Source: Hydrogenophaga sp. 2FB
GTDB taxonomy: Bacteria; Pseudomonadota; Gammaproteobacteria; Burkholderiales; Burkholderiaceae_C
Length of the DNA: 64,000 bases
Direction of reading: 5' to 3'
Assembly (NCBI RefSeq): GCF_005503365.1
Contig: NZ_SCML01000029.1
Coordinates: 1 to 64,000 of the forward strand
In this document: positions 34,963-42,678 of the stretch, piece by piece
Layout of the letters: each line of letters begins with the position of its first letter
Position numbering within the stretch: the stretch's first letter is position 1
Program-made: the position numbers and the translations under genes
The notes under the pieces: model-generated
Database searches by the model: none
Seen by the model: only the letters and a program-made list of their open reading frames with translations
What the model was told of the DNA's origin: nothing

Positions 34963-36759
34963 ATGCCCGTTTACAACCCACCCCTGCGAGACATGCAGTT
35001 TGTGATGCACGAAGTGCTCAAGGTCACCGACGATTTCAAGGGCATGCCGCAGCACGCCGAAGTCGACGCCGACACCATCAACGCGGTGCTCGAAGAAGCC
35101 GGCAAGTTCGCCTCCGAGGTGCTGTTCCCGCTCAACATCGGCGGCGACACCGAAGGCTGCACGCTCGACAAGACCACGCACGAAGTCAAGACCCCCACCG
35201 GCTTCAAGGACGCGTACAAAACGTACATCGAAGGCGGCTGGGCCGCGCTGTCGTGCGACCCCGAATTCGGTGGCCAGGGCCTGCCGCTGGTGGTGAACCA
35301 GTGCTTCTACGAAATGATGAACTCGGCCAACCAGGCCTGGACCATGTACCCCGGCCTCACGCACGGCGCCTATGCCGCGCTGCACACCTACGGCACCGAC
35401 GAGCAGAAAAAGACCTACCTGCCCAAGATGACCAGCGGCGAATGGACCGGCACCATGTGCCTCACCGAACCGCACTGCGGCACCGACCTGGGCCTCATGC
35501 GCACCAAGGCCGAACCGCAGGCCGACGGCACCTACAGGATCACCGGCAACAAGATTTTCATCAGCGCCGGTGAACACGACATGGCCGAGAACATCGTTCA
35601 CCTGGTGCTGGCGCGCCTGCCCGATTCGCCACCCGGCACCAAGGGCATCAGCCTCTTCGCCGTGCCCAAGTTCAACGCCAAGGCCGACGGCACGCTGGGC
35701 GCGCGCAATGGCATCTATTGCGGCGGCCTGGAACACAAGATGGGCATCCACGGCAACGCCACCGCGCAGATCGTCATCGACGGCGCCATCGGTACGCTCG
35801 TGGGCCAGCCCAACAAGGGCATGCAGGCCATGTTCGTGATGATGAACGCCGCGCGCCTGGGCGTGGGCAACCAGTCGCTGGGTCTGACCGAAGTGGCCTA
35901 CCAGAACGCACTGGCCTACGCGAAAGACCGTGTGCAGGGCCGCTCGCTCAGCGGCACCAAGGCCAAGGACAAGCCGGCCGATCCGATCATCGTGCACCCC
36001 GACGTGCGCCGCATGCTGCTCACCGCCAAGGCCTATGCCGAAGGTGGCCGCGCGCTGGCCATGTTCTGCTCGGTGCTGCTGGAAAAAGTGCACCACCACC
36101 CGGACGAGAAGGTGCGCAAGGACAGCGACGACATGCTGTCGCTGCTCACGCCCATCACCAAGGCCTTCCTGACCGACAACGGCTACAACGCCACCACCCA
36201 ATGCCAGCAGGTGTTCGGCGGCCACGGCTACATCAAGGAATGGGGCATGGAGCAGTACGTGCGCGATGCCCGCATCAACATGATCTACGAAGGCACCAAC
36301 ACGATCCAGAGCCTGGACCTGCTGGGCCGCAAGGTGCTGGGCAACAACGGCGCCACGCTCAAGAAGTTCGGCAAGCTGGTGGGCGCGCTGGTGATGGAAG
36401 AGGGCGTCAACGAGAAGATGGCCGAGTTCATCAACCCGTTGGCCGTGCTGGGCGAGCAGATCACCAAGTTCACCACCGAGATCGGTTTCAAGGGCCTGCA
36501 GAACCCCGATGAAGTGGGCGCTGCCGCGGTGGACTACCTGCGCGTGGCCGGCCACCTGGTGTTCGGCTACTTCTGGGCCCGCATGGCGCAGGTGGCGCTG
36601 CGCGAAATCGCGGCCGGCAACACCGACCCGTTCTACATGGCCAAACTGCAGACCGCGCGTTTCTACTTCGCCAAGCTGTTCCCCGAGACCGCGACCCTGA
36701 TGCGCACCGCGCGTGCGGGCAGCAAATCGCTGATGGACACCGACGCGGCTCTGGCGTAA
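34963..36759 (+). CDS. Acyl-CoA dehydrogenase (long form, FadE/AidB-like)
   Basis: A 598-residue flavoenzyme for the first step of beta-oxidation. The N-terminal extension (PVYNPPLRDMQFVMHEVL) and C-terminal extra domain are typical of the 600-residue group. FAD-binding CLTEPHCGTDLGLM and FISAGEHDM, and QVFGGHGYIKEWGMEQYVRDARI with MIYEGTNTIQS near the catalytic glutamate, are present. AGGAG precedes ATG 34963. First structural gene of the fad cluster. Confidence 0.93.
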   Translation: MPVYNPPLRDMQFVMHEVLKVTDDFKGMPQHAEVDADTINAVLEEAGKFASEVLFPLNIGGDTEGCTLDKTTHEVKTPTGFKDAYKTYIEGGWAALSCDPEFGGQGLPLVVNQCFYEMMNSANQAWTMYPGLTHGAYAALHTYGTDEQKKTYLPKMTSGEWTGTMCLTEPHCGTDLGLMRTKAEPQADGTYRITGNKIFISAGEHDMAENIVHLVLARLPDSPPGTKGISLFAVPKFNAKADGTLGARNGIYCGGLEHKMGIHGNATAQIVIDGAIGTLVGQPNKGMQAMFVMMNAARLGVGNQSLGLTEVAYQNALAYAKDRVQGRSLSGTKAKDKPADPIIVHPDVRRMLLTAKAYAEGGRALAMFCSVLLEKVHHHPDEKVRKDSDDMLSLLTPITKAFLTDNGYNATTQCQQVFGGHGYIKEWGMEQYVRDARINMIYEGTNTIQSLDLLGRKVLGNNGATLKKFGKLVGALVMEEGVNEKMAEFINPLAVLGEQITKFTTEIGFKGLQNPDEVGAAAVDYLRVAGHLVFGYFWARMAQVALREIAAGNTDPFYMAKLQTARFYFAKLFPETATLMRTARAGSKSLMDTDAALA

Positions 36760-36793
36760 ACCAGCGCTTTCCTACAACCACCAGGAGACTTCG

Positions 36794-37231
36794 ATGATCA
36801 AGACAACGCTTGCTGCTTCGCTTCTCGTTTTTGCGGGTCAGGCGCTCGCGCAGATGTCGCCGGTGGGTCTGTGGAAGACCGTCGACGATGACACGAAGAA
36901 GGAAAAGTCCCTGGTGCGCATCAAGGAAACCAATGGTGTCTACAGCGGCACCATCGAGAAGCTGCTCGACCCCGCCACGAAGCAGGACGCGGTGTGCGAC
37001 AAGTGCACCGACGACCGCAAGGACAAGCCCGTGCTGGGCATGACCATCCTGCGCAACCTCAAGCAGAGTGCCGACGACAAGGCTCTCTACGAGGGCGGCG
37101 AGATCGTCGACCCGAACAACGGCAAGACGTACCGCACGCGCCTCAAGCCGGTCGAAGATGGCAAGAAGCTGGAAATGCGCGGCTACATCGGCCCGTTCTA
37201 CCGCACCCAGGTCTGGCTTCGCGTCGAGTAA
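36794..37231 (+). CDS. DUF2147 periplasmic protein
   Basis: A 145-residue protein with a cleavable signal peptide (ASLLVFAGQALAQ). The mature part is the DUF2147 domain: SPVGLWKTVDDDTKKEKSLVRI, GVYSGTIEKLL, CDKC, and KLEMRGYIGPFYRTQVWLRV. Family function is unknown; members often lie between fad genes in Burkholderiales. Ribosome site AGGAG before the ATG. Confidence 0.9.
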   Translation: MIKTTLAASLLVFAGQALAQMSPVGLWKTVDDDTKKEKSLVRIKETNGVYSGTIEKLLDPATKQDAVCDKCTDDRKDKPVLGMTILRNLKQSADDKALYEGGEIVDPNNGKTYRTRLKPVEDGKKLEMRGYIGPFYRTQVWLRVE

Positions 37232-37261
37232 TCCCGAGCCTGCCAATTTCATGGAAAACCA

Positions 37262-39661
37262 ATGAACCGATTTCAAGTGAAGAAAGTCGCCGTGCTCGGC
37301 GCAGGCGTGATGGGTGCGCAGATCGCCGCGCACCTGGTCAACGTCAAGGTGCCGGTGGTGCTGTTCGACCTGCCCGCGAAGGATGGTCCGAAGAACGGCA
37401 TCGTCACGCGCGCGGTGGAGGGTCTGAAGAAACTCAAGCCCTCGCCGCTGGGTGCGGCGGCCGATGCCGATCTGATCGGGCAGGCCAACTACGAAGAGCA
37501 CATGGAGCAGTTGCGCGACTGCGACCTCATCATCGAGGCCATCGCCGAGCGCATGGACTGGAAGCTCGATCTCTACAGCAAGATCGCGCCCTTCATCGCC
37601 GAGCACACCATCGTCGCGTCCAACACCTCGGGCCTGTCGATCACAAAGCTCAGCGAAGCGCTGCCCGAGGCAATCAAGCCGCGCTTCTGCGGCATCCACT
37701 TCTTCAACCCGCCGCGCTACATGACGCTGGTGGAGCTGATCGCCACGCCGACCACCGAGCCGCAGATCCTCAACGACCTGGAGACCTTCGTCACCAGCGG
37801 CCTGGGCAAGGGCGTGGTGCGCGCCAAGGACACGCCCAACTTCGTCGCCAACCGCATCGGCATCGCCGGCATGCTGGCGACGATGAAGGAGGTGGAGAAC
37901 TTCGGCCTGACGGTCGACGTGGTGGACGACCTGACCGGCAAACGCCTGGGCCGTGCGAGCAGCGGCACCTTCCGCACCGCCGACGTGGTGGGCCTGGACA
38001 CCATGGCCCATGTGGTCAAGACCTTGCAGGACAACCTGAACAAGGAAACCGACCCGTTCTACGGCAGCTTCGGCACGCCGCCGGTGCTGGCCAAGCTGCT
38101 GGAGTTGAAGAACCTTGGCCAGAAGAGCGGTGCGGGTTTCTACAAGAAGGTGGGGCGCGACATTCTGCGATTCGACCTCGCCAGCGAAGATTACGTGCCC
38201 GGTGGCGAGAAGGCCGACGAGGTGTACGGCCGCATGCTCAAGCGCCCGGCCGCCGAGCGCCTGAAGCTGCTGCGCAACAGCGAAGGCCCGCAAGGCCAGT
38301 TCCTCTGGGCCATTCTGCGCAACAGCTTCCACTACGCGGCCGTGCACCTGGCCACCATCGCCGAGACCGCGCGCGACGTTGACCAGGCCATGCGCTGGGG
38401 CTTCGGCATGAAGCAAGGCCCGTTCGAGCTCTGGCAGGAAGCCGGCTGGCTCGAGGTGGCGAAGATGGTGCAGGAAGACATCGACGCGGGCAAGGCCTTG
38501 TCGAAAGCGCCGCTGCCCGAGTGGGTGTTCAAGGGCCCGGTGGCCGAGGCCGGTGGGGTGCACACCGCGCAAGGTTCGTGGAATCCTAGCAAGGGCACGT
38601 TCGAAGGCCGCTTGCAGTTGCCGGTGTACCAGCGCCAGCACTTCCCCGAACTGCTGTTGGGCGAAGCCGGTCCGAAGTTCGAGACGGCGGGCACGACGAT
38701 CGAGGAGAACGATTCGATCCGGGTGTGGTCGCTCGATGAGCAGGTGCTGATCGCCAGCATCAAGACCAAGATGCACGCCATCAGCCCCGAAGTGTGCGAG
38801 GGCCTGATGGCTGCCGTGGACCTGGCCGAGAAGGAGTACCAGGGCCTGGTGATCTGGTCGGGCGACGAGCCCTTCAGCGCCGGCGCCGACCTGCAAGCCA
38901 TGCTGCCGGCCTTCATGGCCGTGGGCGTGAGCGCGATCGAAGACGCCGAAGGCTTCATGCAGCAGACCATGCTGCGCCTGCGCTATGCGAACGTGCCGGT
39001 GGTGTCTGCCGTGCGCGGGTTGGCATTGGGTGGGGGCTGTGAGCTGGCGGTGCACAGCGCGCGCCGCGTGGTGCACATGGAAAGCTACATCGGCCTGGTG
39101 GAAGTCGGCGTGGGCCTGGTGCCGGGTGCTGGTGGCCTGACGTATATCGCGCGCCGCGCGGCCGAGAACGCCGAGACCTCGACGGGCAAGGACTTGCTGC
39201 CGTTTTTGACCGAAGGGTTCACCGCTGCGGCGATGGCCAAAGTGGGGACTTCTGCATTGGAGTCGCGGCAGTTGGGCTACGTGTTGCACTCGGACGTGAT
39301 CGTGCCGCACAAGGACGAGTTGCTGTTTGTGGCGATCAACGAGGCGAAGGGTTTGTTCAACGGTGGGTACCGCGCGCCACACAAGCGCTTGTTCCCGGTG
39401 GCGGGGCGCGATGGCAAGGCGACCATTCTGGGCAGCCTGGTGAACATGCGCGACGGTGGCTTCATCAGCCAGCACGACTTCCACATTGCGTCGCTGATCG
39501 CGAATGTGGTGACGGGAGGCGACGTCGAGCCTGGCACGCTGGTGAGCGAGGAGTACCTGATGACCCTGGAGCGCCGGGCGTTCTGCTCGCTGATCGTGCA
39601 TCCGAAAACGCAAGAGCGGATTCTGGGGATGTTGAATACGGGTAAGCCGGTGCGGAACTGA
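37262..39661 (+). CDS. 3-hydroxyacyl-CoA dehydrogenase / enoyl-CoA hydratase fusion (FadN-like order)
   Basis: A 799-residue bifunctional beta-oxidation enzyme. The dehydrogenase comes first: VAVLGAGVMGAQIAAHL, then CGIHFFNPPRYM, then NFVANRIG. The crotonase part is C-terminal: FSAGADLQAM and ALGGGCELAVHSARRV, with VEVGVGLVPGAGG containing the catalytic Glu region. This order is the reverse of classical FadB and like FadN. Followed by a repeat and DUF559 insertion before the thiolase gene. Confidence 0.93.
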   Translation: MNRFQVKKVAVLGAGVMGAQIAAHLVNVKVPVVLFDLPAKDGPKNGIVTRAVEGLKKLKPSPLGAAADADLIGQANYEEHMEQLRDCDLIIEAIAERMDWKLDLYSKIAPFIAEHTIVASNTSGLSITKLSEALPEAIKPRFCGIHFFNPPRYMTLVELIATPTTEPQILNDLETFVTSGLGKGVVRAKDTPNFVANRIGIAGMLATMKEVENFGLTVDVVDDLTGKRLGRASSGTFRTADVVGLDTMAHVVKTLQDNLNKETDPFYGSFGTPPVLAKLLELKNLGQKSGAGFYKKVGRDILRFDLASEDYVPGGEKADEVYGRMLKRPAAERLKLLRNSEGPQGQFLWAILRNSFHYAAVHLATIAETARDVDQAMRWGFGMKQGPFELWQEAGWLEVAKMVQEDIDAGKALSKAPLPEWVFKGPVAEAGGVHTAQGSWNPSKGTFEGRLQLPVYQRQHFPELLLGEAGPKFETAGTTIEENDSIRVWSLDEQVLIASIKTKMHAISPEVCEGLMAAVDLAEKEYQGLVIWSGDEPFSAGADLQAMLPAFMAVGVSAIEDAEGFMQQTMLRLRYANVPVVSAVRGLALGGGCELAVHSARRVVHMESYIGLVEVGVGLVPGAGGLTYIARRAAENAETSTGKDLLPFLTEGFTAAAMAKVGTSALESRQLGYVLHSDVIVPHKDELLFVAINEAKGLFNGGYRAPHKRLFPVAGRDGKATILGSLVNMRDGGFISQHDFHIASLIANVVTGGDVEPGTLVSEEYLMTLERRAFCSLIVHPKTQERILGMLNTGKPVRN

Positions 39662-39682
39662 TGTGATGTGGTTGGTGTGCGT

Positions 39683-39716
39683 GCCCCCATCCCAGCCTTC
39701 CCCCAGAGGGGGAAGG
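39683..39716 (+). repeat. REP-like repeat copy 1
   Basis: A 34-base unit with inner palindrome CCTTCCCCC-AGA-GGGGGAAGG. Identical to copy 3 (40161-40194) over all 34 bases. Confidence 0.8.
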
Positions 39717-39749
39717 CGCAACGCTCTTCTTCGGAGAACGTGTCTGACC

Positions 39750-39784
39750 CCTTCCCCCTCTGGGGGAAGGTAGGGATGGGGGGT
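39750..39784 (-). repeat. REP-like repeat copy 2 (inverted)
   Basis: The same unit in reverse orientation with one internal base difference and one extra C/G. With copy 1 it can form a large cruciform around 33 bases. Confidence 0.8.
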
Positions 39785-39803
39785 GCCCTCTTACCAACAC
39801 ACC

Positions 39804-40208
39804 ATGCAACACCAAGCCACCCTCAAAGCCAAAGTCAACGCCCGCATCCTGCGCCGGGACATGACCGACGCCGAGCGCAAGTTCTGGTCGGGGCTGCGAG
39901 GTGATCAGTCGGGATTCAAGTTCCGCCGCCAGCACCCACAAGGCCCCTACATCGCCGACTTCGCCCGCCTCGATCCCCAGGTCATCGTTGAGCTGGATGG
40001 TTCGCAGCACGCCGACAACCTGGCCTACGACCTGTCCCGCGATGCGTTTTTCAAAGCACGAGGTTTTGTCGTGCTGAGGTTTCCATCGAACGCACCGTTT
40101 CACAACCTTGATGGTGTTCTGAGCGCCATCCTTCATCAACTCCATACGTTGGCGGGCGTTGCCCCCATCCCAGCCTTCCCCCAGAGGGGGAAGGGGCAAG
40201 ACACCTAG
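39804..40208 (+). CDS. DUF559 endonuclease-like protein (Vsr/REase fold)
   Basis: A 134-residue protein. MTDAERKFWSGLRG, KFRRQHPQGPYIADF and VIVELDGSQHAD are the DUF559 signature; the D/E/D residues form a PD-(D/E)XK-like active site related to very-short-patch-repair endonucleases. Its last 20 codons run into REP-like copy 3, so the natural C-terminus has been replaced by repeat-encoded residues (PIPAFPQRGKGQ). ATG 39804; GTG 39783 lies in repeat copy 2. Confidence 0.85.
   Translation: MQHQATLKAKVNARILRRDMTDAERKFWSGLRGDQSGFKFRRQHPQGPYIADFARLDPQVIVELDGSQHADNLAYDLSRDAFFKARGFVVLRFPSNAPFHNLDGVLSAILHQLHTLAGVAPIPAFPQRGKGQDT
40161..40194 (+). repeat. REP-like repeat copy 3
   Basis: Identical to copy 1. 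It overlaps the 3' end of the DUF559 coding sequence and ends 22 bases before the thiolase ATG. Confidence 0.8.
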
Positions 40209-40216
40209 GAACCACC

Positions 40217-41425
40217 ATGAGCAAACAAATTCAGGACGCCTACATCGTCGCCGCCACCCGCACGCCCATCGGCCGTTCGCACAAGGGCTCCTTCAAGCAC
40301 CTGCGCCCGGACGACATGCTCGCCCTCGCGCTGCGCTCTGCCCTTGCACAGGCCCCTGGCCTGGACCCGAAGGCGATTGAAGACGTGATCTGCGGCTGCG
40401 CCATTCCCGAAGCCCAGCAGGGCCTGAACGTGGCGCGCATCGGCGCCATCCTCGCCGGTCTGCCCAACAGCGTGGGTGGCATCACCGTCAACCGCTTCTG
40501 CGCCTCCGGACTCTCCGCCGTGCAGATGGCGGCCGACCGCATCCGCGTGGGCGAGGCCGACGTGATGATCGCCGCCGGCACCGAGAGCATGAGCATGGTG
40601 CCCATGATGGGCAACTCGCCCAGCCTCTCGCCCACCATCTTCAGGAACACCGACGACGTCGAGAGCTACGGCATCGCCTACGGCATGGGCCTCACCGCCG
40701 AGAAGGTCGCCCAGAAATGGAAAGTCTCGCGCGAGGCGCAAGACGCCTTCGCGCTGCAGTCGCACCAGCGCGCCCTGCTCGCCATGAAGAACGGCGAGTT
40801 CACCGACGAGATCACGCCGGTGGAAGTGACCGAGCGCAGCGTGGACCTGGAAAGCGCCGACGTCGCCACCACCACCCGCACCGTGAGCCTGGACGAAGGC
40901 GCGCGGCCCGACACCTCCATCGAAGGCCTGGCCAAGCTGCGCACCGTGTTCGCCGCGCGTGGCTCGGTCACCGCCGGCAACAGCTCACAAACCAGTGACG
41001 GCGCCGGCGCGCTCATCCTCGCCAGCGAAGCGGCCGTGAAGCGCTTTGGCCTGACACCCCTGGCGCGCTTTGTCAGCTACGCCTCGCGCGGCGTGCCGCC
41101 GCACCTCATGGGCATCGGCCCGATCGAAGCGATTCCTGCGGCTCTCAAATACGCTGGCCTCACGCAGGACCAGATCGACTGGATCGAACTCAACGAAGCC
41201 TTCGCCGCGCAGTCGCTCGCTGTCATCAACACCCTGGGCCTGGACCCGAGCAAGGTCAACCCCATGGGTGGTGCGATCGCGCTGGGCCACCCGCTGGGTG
41301 CCACCGGCGCCATCCGCGCCGCCACTGTGGTGCATGCGCTCAAGCGCCACAACAAGAAGTACGGCATGGTCACCATGTGCGTCGGCATGGGGCAGGGCGC
41401 GGCCGGGATCTTCGAGCGGGTCTGA
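40217..41425 (+). CDS. Acetyl-CoA C-acyltransferase (thiolase)
   Basis: A 402-residue thiolase for the last step of beta-oxidation. Nucleophile Cys95 in NRFCASGLSAVQ, NEAFAAQSLAV, GGAIALGHPLGATGA (His) and the second catalytic Cys in CVGMGQGAAG are all present. Ribosome site AGGAACC. It completes the cluster with the dehydrogenase and FadN-like genes. Confidence 0.95.
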   Translation: MSKQIQDAYIVAATRTPIGRSHKGSFKHLRPDDMLALALRSALAQAPGLDPKAIEDVICGCAIPEAQQGLNVARIGAILAGLPNSVGGITVNRFCASGLSAVQMAADRIRVGEADVMIAAGTESMSMVPMMGNSPSLSPTIFRNTDDVESYGIAYGMGLTAEKVAQKWKVSREAQDAFALQSHQRALLAMKNGEFTDEITPVEVTERSVDLESADVATTTRTVSLDEGARPDTSIEGLAKLRTVFAARGSVTAGNSSQTSDGAGALILASEAAVKRFGLTPLARFVSYASRGVPPHLMGIGPIEAIPAALKYAGLTQDQIDWIELNEAFAAQSLAVINTLGLDPSKVNPMGGAIALGHPLGATGAIRAATVVHALKRHNKKYGMVTMCVGMGQGAAGIFERV

Positions 41426-41433
41426 CGCGGCGC

Positions 41434-41742
41434 TCAGGAGCGCGCCAACACGTTGGCGATTTTGAGGAAGCCGTTGTCGCGGGTGGCCTCCACCGTCTTC
41501 GGGTGGGTTCGCGCAGCCACGTGGCTTGGTTGTCACCGAGACCCCAGCTGCTTCAGCAAGGCCATCTTCTGCGCATCACTGGATGCATGAGGCTGCGGCT
41601 GGAGGGCGACGGGATTGGCCTGGATCCGGGATGTGGTGGGGAGCACGCTCTCATTCCTGTCACTGAATGTGCGGCTGTCTGCCGGTCACCGGGGCCGGTT
41701 GGTTTTCGCATGCGGTGTGCGGCGGGGGTGCGAGACGCGCAT
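41434..41742 (-). pseudogene. Possible decayed small gene in the thiolase-thioesterase gap
   Basis: Reading the minus strand from ATG 41742 (GGAGG ten bases upstream) gives 103 codons in one frame with two internal TGA codons: about 18, 50 and 32 residues. The pieces look protein-like (SSDAQKMALLKQLGSR; KTVEATRDNGFLKIANVLAR) and end at a TGA near the thiolase stop. No family was recognised. The 423-base gap has no other convincing gene. It may be chance. Confidence 0.3.
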
Positions 41743-41848
41743 GGCTTTTTATCCTCCAGGGAGGTATTCCAGTTCGGAACACCTGGAGCGCCCGCAACGT
41801 GTCGCGATCACGACGGGGCGTTGCGCCCGCATCCTGCAAACTGGCGGC

Positions 41849-42670
41849 ATGACGACACATTTTCTGGACCAGGCCGTCGCGCTGCAGGTGCTCGACAACG
41901 GACGCTACAGCGGCACCACGTCGCCCGACTACGCCAACATGGTGGGCCCGTTTGGGGGCATCACCGCCGCGACCGTGATGCAAGCCTTGATGCGGCATCC
42001 CGATCGGCTGGGCGAACCGATCTCGCTCACCGTGAACTACGCTGCCGCCTTGGCCGACGGTGGCTTCACCGTGGCAGCGCGGCCGGTGCGCACCAACCGG
42101 TCCACACAGCACTGGACGCTGGAGATCACGCAGCCCGATGCAAATGGCGATGCATCCACCGTGCTCACCGCTACCGCCGTGACCGCCGTGCGACGCGAGA
42201 CCTGGAGCGTGGACGAAGTGCCCATGCCCGCCGTGCCCCTGCCCAGTGACGTGCCGCGCGCGAAGATGCCCAGGTCGGTCGCATGGGTGCAGCGCTACGC
42301 CATGCACTCCATCACCGGCGGCTTGCCCACGGTGTGGGACGGGCAAGGCGACACCAGCCTGCTCCGGATGTGGGTGCGCGACGAACCCGAGCGCCCGCTC
42401 GACTTCTGCAGCCTCACCGCGCTGGCCGATGTGTTCTACCCGCGCATCTGGCTGCGCCGCGCCAAGCCCGTGCCCACGGGAACTGTGTCAATGACGGTGT
42501 ACTTTCACGCCGGTTCGGCCGAACACGCCGCCACCGGCACCGGCTGGCTGCTCGCGCAAGCGCAGGGACAGGCCTACCGCAACGGCTTCTTCGACCAGAC
42601 GGCGCAACTCTGGAACGAAGCCGGCGCGCTGCTGGTCACCACGCACCAGATCGTCTACTACAAGGAATAG
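41849..42670 (+). CDS. Acyl-CoA thioesterase (TesB-like double hotdog)
   Basis: A 273-residue protein with two hotdog-like halves: YANMVGPFGGITAATVMQALMRHP and SLTVNYAAALADGGFTVAARPVRTNRSTQHWTLEI in the first, SVAWVQRYAMHSITGG to VSMTVYFHA in the second. It belongs to the 4HBT_3 acyl-CoA thioesterase group, releasing fatty acid and CoA. ATG 41849; upstream in-frame sequence does not resemble the family. Likely part of the lipid cluster. Confidence 0.85.
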   Translation: MTTHFLDQAVALQVLDNGRYSGTTSPDYANMVGPFGGITAATVMQALMRHPDRLGEPISLTVNYAAALADGGFTVAARPVRTNRSTQHWTLEITQPDANGDASTVLTATAVTAVRRETWSVDEVPMPAVPLPSDVPRAKMPRSVAWVQRYAMHSITGGLPTVWDGQGDTSLLRMWVRDEPERPLDFCSLTALADVFYPRIWLRRAKPVPTGTVSMTVYFHAGSAEHAATGTGWLLAQAQGQAYRNGFFDQTAQLWNEAGALLVTTHQIVYYKE

Positions 42671-42678
42671 ACGCCACC

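Larger units (their letters stand above)
39683..40194. mobile_element. Possible DUF559-bearing mobile element bounded by REP-like repeats
   Basis: The gap between the FadN-like gene and the thiolase, usually short within such a cluster, holds three copies of a roughly 34-base repeat with one endonuclease-like gene between the second and third copies, which are inverted relative to each other. No target duplication was resolved. Whether it moves is inference. Confidence 0.4.

Noticed and set aside
36488..39721. Open frame of over 1000 codons antisense to the FadN-like gene
   Set aside because: No recognisable domain; the sense strand encodes conserved beta-oxidation enzymes.
39683..40194. CRISPR array suspicion from three repeat copies
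   Set aside because: Copies are palindromic, irregularly spaced and in mixed orientation, so they are REP-like repeats.
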